Shown: in pieces, positions 5,839-8,449 of the stretch
Position numbering within the stretch: the first letter of the stretch is position 1
Layout: each line of letters begins with the position of its first letter
Source of the DNA: an uncultured Collinsella sp.
GTDB taxonomy: Bacteria > Actinomycetota > Coriobacteriia > Coriobacteriales > Coriobacteriaceae
Direction of reading: 5' to 3'
Assembly: GCA_900552185.1 (NCBI GenBank)
Contig: URYT01000072.1
Span: 1-8,449, forward strand
Length of the DNA: 8,449 nt
The notes under the pieces: generated by a model
Told to the model about the DNA's origin: nothing
Seen by the model: only the letters and a program-made list of their open reading frames with translations
Database searches by the model: none
Translations under genes and position numbers: made by a program

Positions 5839-7119
5839 ATGATTCGAGCTGCCCTGACGGTCGAAGAGGCTCTGGAGGGCATGAAGGCCCTGGAGCCCAA
5901 GATTAAAAACTACGCGCGCCTGGTCGTCCGCAAGGGCGTAAACGTCAAGCCCGGCCAGGAGGTCGTCGTTCAGTCTCCGGTCGAGTGCGCGCCGTTTGCG
6001 CGCGTGGTGGTCGCGGAGGCCTATGCTGCCGGCGCCGGCCACGTGACGGTCATTTGGGCCGATGATGCCGTGACGAGGCTCACGTACGAGCATGTCGAGA
6101 AAAGCTATTTTGAGCAGACGCCCGAGTGGAAGCGCATGCAGCTGGATTCCTTGGCCCAGGATGGTGCCTGCTTTGTCTTTATCGAGGGTGCGGATCCTGC
6201 GGCCCTTAAGGGCATCGATCCCGCTAAGCCCGCTGCAGCTTCTAAGGCAAGGAACACGCAGTGCAAAGTTTTCCGCCGTGGACTGGATTACAACATCAAT
6301 CCGTGGTGCATCGCCGGCGCTCCGGTCGTGGCTTGGGCGCACGAGGTGTTCCCAGGAGACGCCGATGAGGTTGCAATCTATAAGCTGTGGAATGCGATTC
6401 TGCACACCGCGCGCGCCGATGGCCAGGACCCAGAGAGCGACTGGGAACTCCATGACGCCGCATTCGAAAAGAACCTGCGTTTCCTGAACGACAATCGTTT
6501 CGACTACCTGCATTACACCGCGGCAAATGGAACCGATCTGACGATTGGCATGACGAAAGGTCACGAGTGGGCCGGCGGCAAGGGCAAGACGCCCGATGGG
6601 CACCCCTTCTTCCCCAACATTCCCACCGAGGAAGTCTTCACTTCGCCCGATCGCATGCGCGCCGACGGTATCGTGTACTCGGCCATGCCGCTCATCCACC
6701 ACGGCAATAAAGTCGACGATTTTTGGATTAAGTTCGAGGGCGGCCGCGTGGTGGACTACGACGCCCGCGTGGGCAAGGCAACGCTCGCAAGTATCATCGA
6801 TACTGACGAGGGCGCTGCTCACCTGGGAGAGGTCGCGCTCATTTCCAAGAACACGCCGATCCGCGAAAGTGGTGCTCTGTTCTACGATACGCTCTATGAC
6901 GAGAACGCTAGCTGCCATCTCGCGCTAGGTGTCGGTTTCCCCGAATGCATCGAGGGTGGGTACGACATGTCCAAGGAGGAGCTCCTGGAGCATGGTGTTA
7001 ACGTCTCGAGCACGCACGTCGATTTTATGATCGGCACGGACGACATCGATATTACGGGCATTACGCCTGATGGACGTGAAGTTGTGATTTTCCAGAACGG
7101 CCAATGGAGTTGGGAATAG
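5839..7119 (+). CDS. M29-family metallo-aminopeptidase
   Basis: A 426-residue cytoplasmic exopeptidase of the thermophilic-aminopeptidase (AmpS/AmpT/PepS, MEROPS M29) family, which releases N-terminal residues from peptides using two divalent metal ions. The metal-binding side chains typical of the family are visible: E264/E265 in PTEEVFTSP, E331 in HLGEVAL, H360 in YDENASCHLALG, and H393 and D395 in STHVDFMIG. The spacing E265-E331-H360 looks normal for M29. The N-terminal domain (about 15-230) has the familiar NYARLVVRKGVNVKPGQEVVV opening. Start ATG 5839 has GGAG at a good distance; the ATG 12 bases earlier lacks a site. The gene follows a strong terminator, so it must have its own promoter in the short gap before it, but none is convincing. 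It appears monocistronic, followed at once by a tRNA gene. Confidence 0.95.
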   Translation: MIRAALTVEEALEGMKALEPKIKNYARLVVRKGVNVKPGQEVVVQSPVECAPFARVVVAEAYAAGAGHVTVIWADDAVTRLTYEHVEKSYFEQTPEWKRMQLDSLAQDGACFVFIEGADPAALKGIDPAKPAAASKARNTQCKVFRRGLDYNINPWCIAGAPVVAWAHEVFPGDADEVAIYKLWNAILHTARADGQDPESDWELHDAAFEKNLRFLNDNRFDYLHYTAANGTDLTIGMTKGHEWAGGKGKTPDGHPFFPNIPTEEVFTSPDRMRADGIVYSAMPLIHHGNKVDDFWIKFEGGRVVDYDARVGKATLASIIDTDEGAAHLGEVALISKNTPIRESGALFYDTLYDENASCHLALGVGFPECIEGGYDMSKEELLEHGVNVSSTHVDFMIGTDDIDITGITPDGREVVIFQNGQWSWE

Positions 7120-7138
7120 TCCCAGACCGTGGTACAAT
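7110..7138 (+). promoter_or_regulatory. Promoter of tRNA-Lys
   Basis: TTGGGA (7110-7115) and TACAAT (7133-7138) are separated by exactly 17 nt. Transcription would start around 7145, a few bases before the mature tRNA 5' end at 7148. The -35 lies within the last codons of the aminopeptidase gene. Confidence 0.7.
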
Positions 7139-7147
7139 GCCACCCGC

Positions 7148-7223
7148 GGGCCGTTAGCTCAGCTGGCAGAGCAGGGGACTTTTAATCCCAAGGTCCAGGG
7201 TTCGAACCCCTGACGGCCCACCA
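7148..7223 (+). tRNA. tRNA-Lys (anticodon UUU)
   Basis: A complete 76-nt cloverleaf with an encoded CCA end. The acceptor stem is GGGCCGT (7148-7154) with ACGGCCC (7213-7219), discriminator A7220 and CCA 7221-7223. The D stem is GCTC/GAGC. The anticodon stem is GGGGA/TCCCA, with a G-A mismatch at its outer pair, and the loop CTTTTAA places TTT at 7181-7183. The T stem-loop is CAGGG-TTCGAAC-CCCTG. It reads AAA and AAG lysine codons. Its 3' end is partly repeated downstream (7276-7350). Confidence 0.97.
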
Positions 7224-7231
7224 TAGAAAAG

Positions 7232-7262
7232 AAAGCGATCGACTCCGGTTGGTCGCTTTTTT
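7232..7262 (+). terminator. Intrinsic terminator of tRNA-Lys
   Basis: AAAGCGATCGAC (7232-7243) pairs over 12 positions, including two G-U pairs, with GTTGGTCGCTTT (7248-7259) around a TCCG loop. It ends in TTTTTT (7257-7262). Placed 8 nt after the CCA, it should end the tRNA transcript. Confidence 0.92.
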
Positions 7263-7275
7263 ATTGCCGCGACAC

Positions 7276-7350
7276 GGGTTCGAACCCGTCGGGGCGCGGA
7301 GCGCCGCAGCGGCCGCCTGCGGAGCAGGCTGAACCCCCGACGGCCCACCC
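7276..7350 (+). repeat. Partial tRNA-Lys 3'-end copy split by a 49-bp foldback insert
   Basis: GGGTTCGAACCC recurs at 7198-7209 (in the tRNA) and 7276-7287. The tRNA end 7204-7223 recurs at 7331-7350 with two mismatches. Deleting 7288-7336 joins the two pieces into a 25-base copy of tRNA positions 7198-7222 with one mismatch. The insert is bounded by a direct GAACCC (7282-7287 and 7331-7336). It holds two hairpins with the same GGA loop (GGCGC/GCGCC at 7293-7305; GCCTGC/GCAGGC at 7315-7329) and a GCGGCCGC palindrome (7309-7316). CCGTCGGGG (7286-7294) also pairs perfectly with CCCCGACGG (7335-7343), so the whole block can fold as a branched structure. It may be an attachment-site relic. Confidence 0.7.
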
Positions 7351-7354
7351 AACG

Positions 7355-7360
7355 AAAGGA
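7355..7360 (+). promoter_or_regulatory. Ribosome binding site of the TraX-family gene
   Basis: AAAGGA lies 7 nt upstream of ATG 7368 and fixes the start. I see no promoter between the tRNA terminator and this site. Confidence 0.65.
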
Positions 7361-7367
7361 AAACAAA

Positions 7368-8165
7368 ATGAAAACAGATAGATACGGAATTAGCGGCAGC
7401 ACATTAAAGATAATAGCGGCCATTTCGATGGTTCTCGATCATGTAAGCAGGATCGTCCTGACCAATGGAATCATGACTCACGCATCGTACAATCAGATAT
7501 CAGACGAGCAGTGGGCGATTCTAAGCGAGGCTTCGGATGTGCTTCATGTTCTTGGCAGAATTGCATTTCCCTTATTTTGCTTTTTAATGGTTGAGGGATT
7601 CCTGCATACTCATGACATAAAGAAGTACCTGCGAAATATGCTTGTCTTCGCGATCATTGCGGAGCCCATATACGATTTCGTTCAAACCGGGCAACTACTT
7701 GACCTTCGTCAACAAAATGTTATGTGTGAGCTCCTGCTTTCCTTGGTCTTTTTGATTATTCTGGAAAAGATACAAAGTCTTTCAAAATGGAAGAGGCACA
7801 TCGCAGAAATTGCACTGATTGTTTTGACAGCACTGGCAGCTGAATACACTAAACTTGATGGCGGCGTGTATGGCATTCTGCTTGTGGCTGCATTCTATTT
7901 ATTTCACGACAGCAAGGCCAAGATGTTCTTTGCTGCAGTATGCGCAGTGCTCCTTTCGTCATGCCATATAGTTGGCGGCGGATTTGAGTTTGCTACAGCT
8001 AATGTATTTAACCCTGATGTTGCTGCCGCGGTCGTTTCGTTGCTGCTTATCAATCTTTATAATGGCAAGCGAGGGCTGAAGCTGAAATACTTCTTCTACA
8101 TTTTCTATCCGGCACATCTTGCTCTGCTTTATGGTGTCTCACTTATTGTTTTGAACTGTCTTTAA
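7368..8165 (+). CDS. TraX-family membrane protein
   Basis: A 265-residue polytopic membrane protein. Family hallmarks are the opening LKIIAAISMVLDH (13-25), LGRIAFPLFCFLMVEGFLHT (62-81) followed by KKYL and an AEPIYDF segment, and the C-terminal YNGKRGLKLKYFFYIFYPAHL region (231-251). The name comes from F-plasmid TraX, needed for N-acetylation of F pilin, but most chromosomal members, this one included, have no known substrate; an acyl transfer role at the membrane is possible. About seven or eight hydrophobic segments are visible. Length is normal and the frame intact. ATG 7368 has AAAGGA 7 nt upstream. The gene uses ATA, AGA and TTA codons far more than its neighbours and is A/T-richer, which points to horizontal origin. 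It follows the tRNA-Lys repeat, a usual insertion point for foreign DNA. No terminator is evident after it. Confidence 0.88.
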   Translation: MKTDRYGISGSTLKIIAAISMVLDHVSRIVLTNGIMTHASYNQISDEQWAILSEASDVLHVLGRIAFPLFCFLMVEGFLHTHDIKKYLRNMLVFAIIAEPIYDFVQTGQLLDLRQQNVMCELLLSLVFLIILEKIQSLSKWKRHIAEIALIVLTALAAEYTKLDGGVYGILLVAAFYLFHDSKAKMFFAAVCAVLLSSCHIVGGGFEFATANVFNPDVAAAVVSLLLINLYNGKRGLKLKYFFYIFYPAHLALLYGVSLIVLNCL

Positions 8166-8187
8166 TAACTCTCAAACAAGTCTCTGA

Positions 8188-8400
8188 AAGCAGAAACAAA
8201 CTGACCCTAAGACTGCTTGTGAATTTCCGGAAGACCTGAGAGATGCGAGGACAGATAACGAGGGCTGCAGAAAGATGCTTCTCAGTTCTCTGGCGGATCG
8301 CATGTATCTGTATGAGGATCACTTCCAAACACTCATTAATAACAGTGATAAACACGGCAGATCCTCAAAACATGAGGCTGCGGAGGTCGAACGATGTTAG
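8188..8400 (+). pseudogene. Short coding-like frame, possible gene remnant
   Basis: One frame stays open for 70 codons from after TGA 8185-8187 to TAG 8398-8400. Its translation looks protein-like, with segments such as FPEDLRDARTDNEGC and LADRMYLYEDHFQTLI. The only in-frame ATG is at 8275, giving 41 residues, and it has only a weak purine stretch upstream; no ATG, GTG or TTG opens the longer part. It may be the 3' part of a decayed gene in the low-GC region, or a small real ORF. I recognise no family. The opposite strand also has a 70-codon frame here (8143-8355), so chance is not excluded. Confidence 0.3.
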
Positions 8401-8441
8401 CGCCGGGCGATTTTAGCCGCTAATAGTCAAACTATTTTGAC
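8397..8441. repeat. Cluster of nested inverted repeats, possible operator or promoter region
   Basis: Three inverted repeats lie together. TTAGCG (8397-8402) pairs with CGCTAA (8418-8423). AATAGT (8422-8427) pairs with ACTATT (8431-8436). GTCAAA (8426-8431) pairs with TTTGAC (8436-8441). The last two overlap and exclude each other. TTGACC at 8437-8442 could be a -35 for a gene beyond the window, and the reverse strand also offers TTGACT. A regulator-binding site or recurring intergenic repeat would both fit. Confidence 0.45.
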
Positions 8442-8449
8442 CAATCCCG

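Larger units (their letters stand above)
8166..8449. other. Right-end region without a firm gene
   Basis: These 284 nt after the TraX-family gene hold the possible remnant frame at 8188-8400 and the inverted repeats at 8397-8441. I see no tRNA, terminator with a T-tract, or integrase-like coding. The composition is as A/T-rich as the TraX gene up to about 8370. Confidence 0.5.

Noticed and set aside
5809..6918. Minus-strand open frame opposite the aminopeptidase
   Set aside because: Shadow of an intact M29 gene with all metal ligands present.
7274..7289. A second tRNA gene suggested by a T-loop-like 16-bp palindrome
   Set aside because: There is no matching acceptor, D or anticodon arm, and the T-loop is one base short; it fits a partial repeat instead.
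8143..8355. Minus-strand 70-codon frame with GTG start and a GAGGA site
   Set aside because: The ribosome site is decent, but the translation has no recognisable pattern and it runs into the TraX-family gene; not enough to call a gene.
8243..8416. Plus-strand frame from ATG 8243
   Set aside because: Arg/Cys-rich translation without protein-like character; the overlapping frame ending at 8400 looks better.
1..8449. CRISPR array, transposase, integrase, or defence system
   Set aside because: No spaced direct repeats and no coding region with such motifs were found in the window.

Overview
The window reads as chromosomal DNA of a high-GC Gram-positive anaerobe, most likely a gut actinobacterium of the Coriobacteriia (Collinsella/Olsenella type). 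This is inferred from GC-rich third positions, clear Shine-Dalgarno sites, GTG starts, a Tat-exported lipoprotein, and the gene content. No rRNA or marker gene is present to prove it. All protein genes I accept are on the + strand.

Layout. (1) Positions 1-1723: the last 69 codons of a sodium/dicarboxylate (DAACS) symporter, then a small cysteine-rich TSCPD-type protein, then a Tat-dependent lipoprotein of unknown function. The last two overlap by one base (TAATG). (2) 1724-1876: an intergenic stretch with a strong hairpin and a possible -10 element. (3) 1877-4176: a two-component pair, an OmpR/PhoB-family response regulator and a HAMP-containing membrane histidine kinase 11 nt apart. (4) 4177-5810: a 109-nt leader with a small hairpin, then purC (SAICAR synthetase, de novo purine synthesis). 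A GTG start follows the purC stop codon directly and begins a two-TM, lysine-rich membrane protein; a strong intrinsic terminator ends the unit. (5) 5839-7119: an M29-family metallo-aminopeptidase. (6) 7110-7262: tRNA-Lys(UUU), with a recognisable promoter overlapping the end of the aminopeptidase gene and its own terminator. (7) 7263-8449: an accessory-looking, visibly A/T-richer region. It opens with a partial second copy of the tRNA-Lys 3' end, split by a GC-rich foldback insert. A TraX-family membrane protein follows, then a 284-nt stretch with a coding-like remnant frame and nested inverted repeats at the window edge.

How it fits together. The left and central parts are ordinary housekeeping and sensory functions: transport, an envelope lipoprotein, signal transduction, purine synthesis, peptide turnover. 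The part most worth attention is the junction at tRNA-Lys. Removing 49 bases (7288-7336) from the downstream sequence restores a 25-base copy of the tRNA 3' end with one mismatch. The insert is flanked by a 6-bp GAACCC direct repeat, and the next gene differs in codon use. This looks like a scar of integration or template switching at a tRNA attachment site. I found no defence system, CRISPR array, transposase or integrase in the window.
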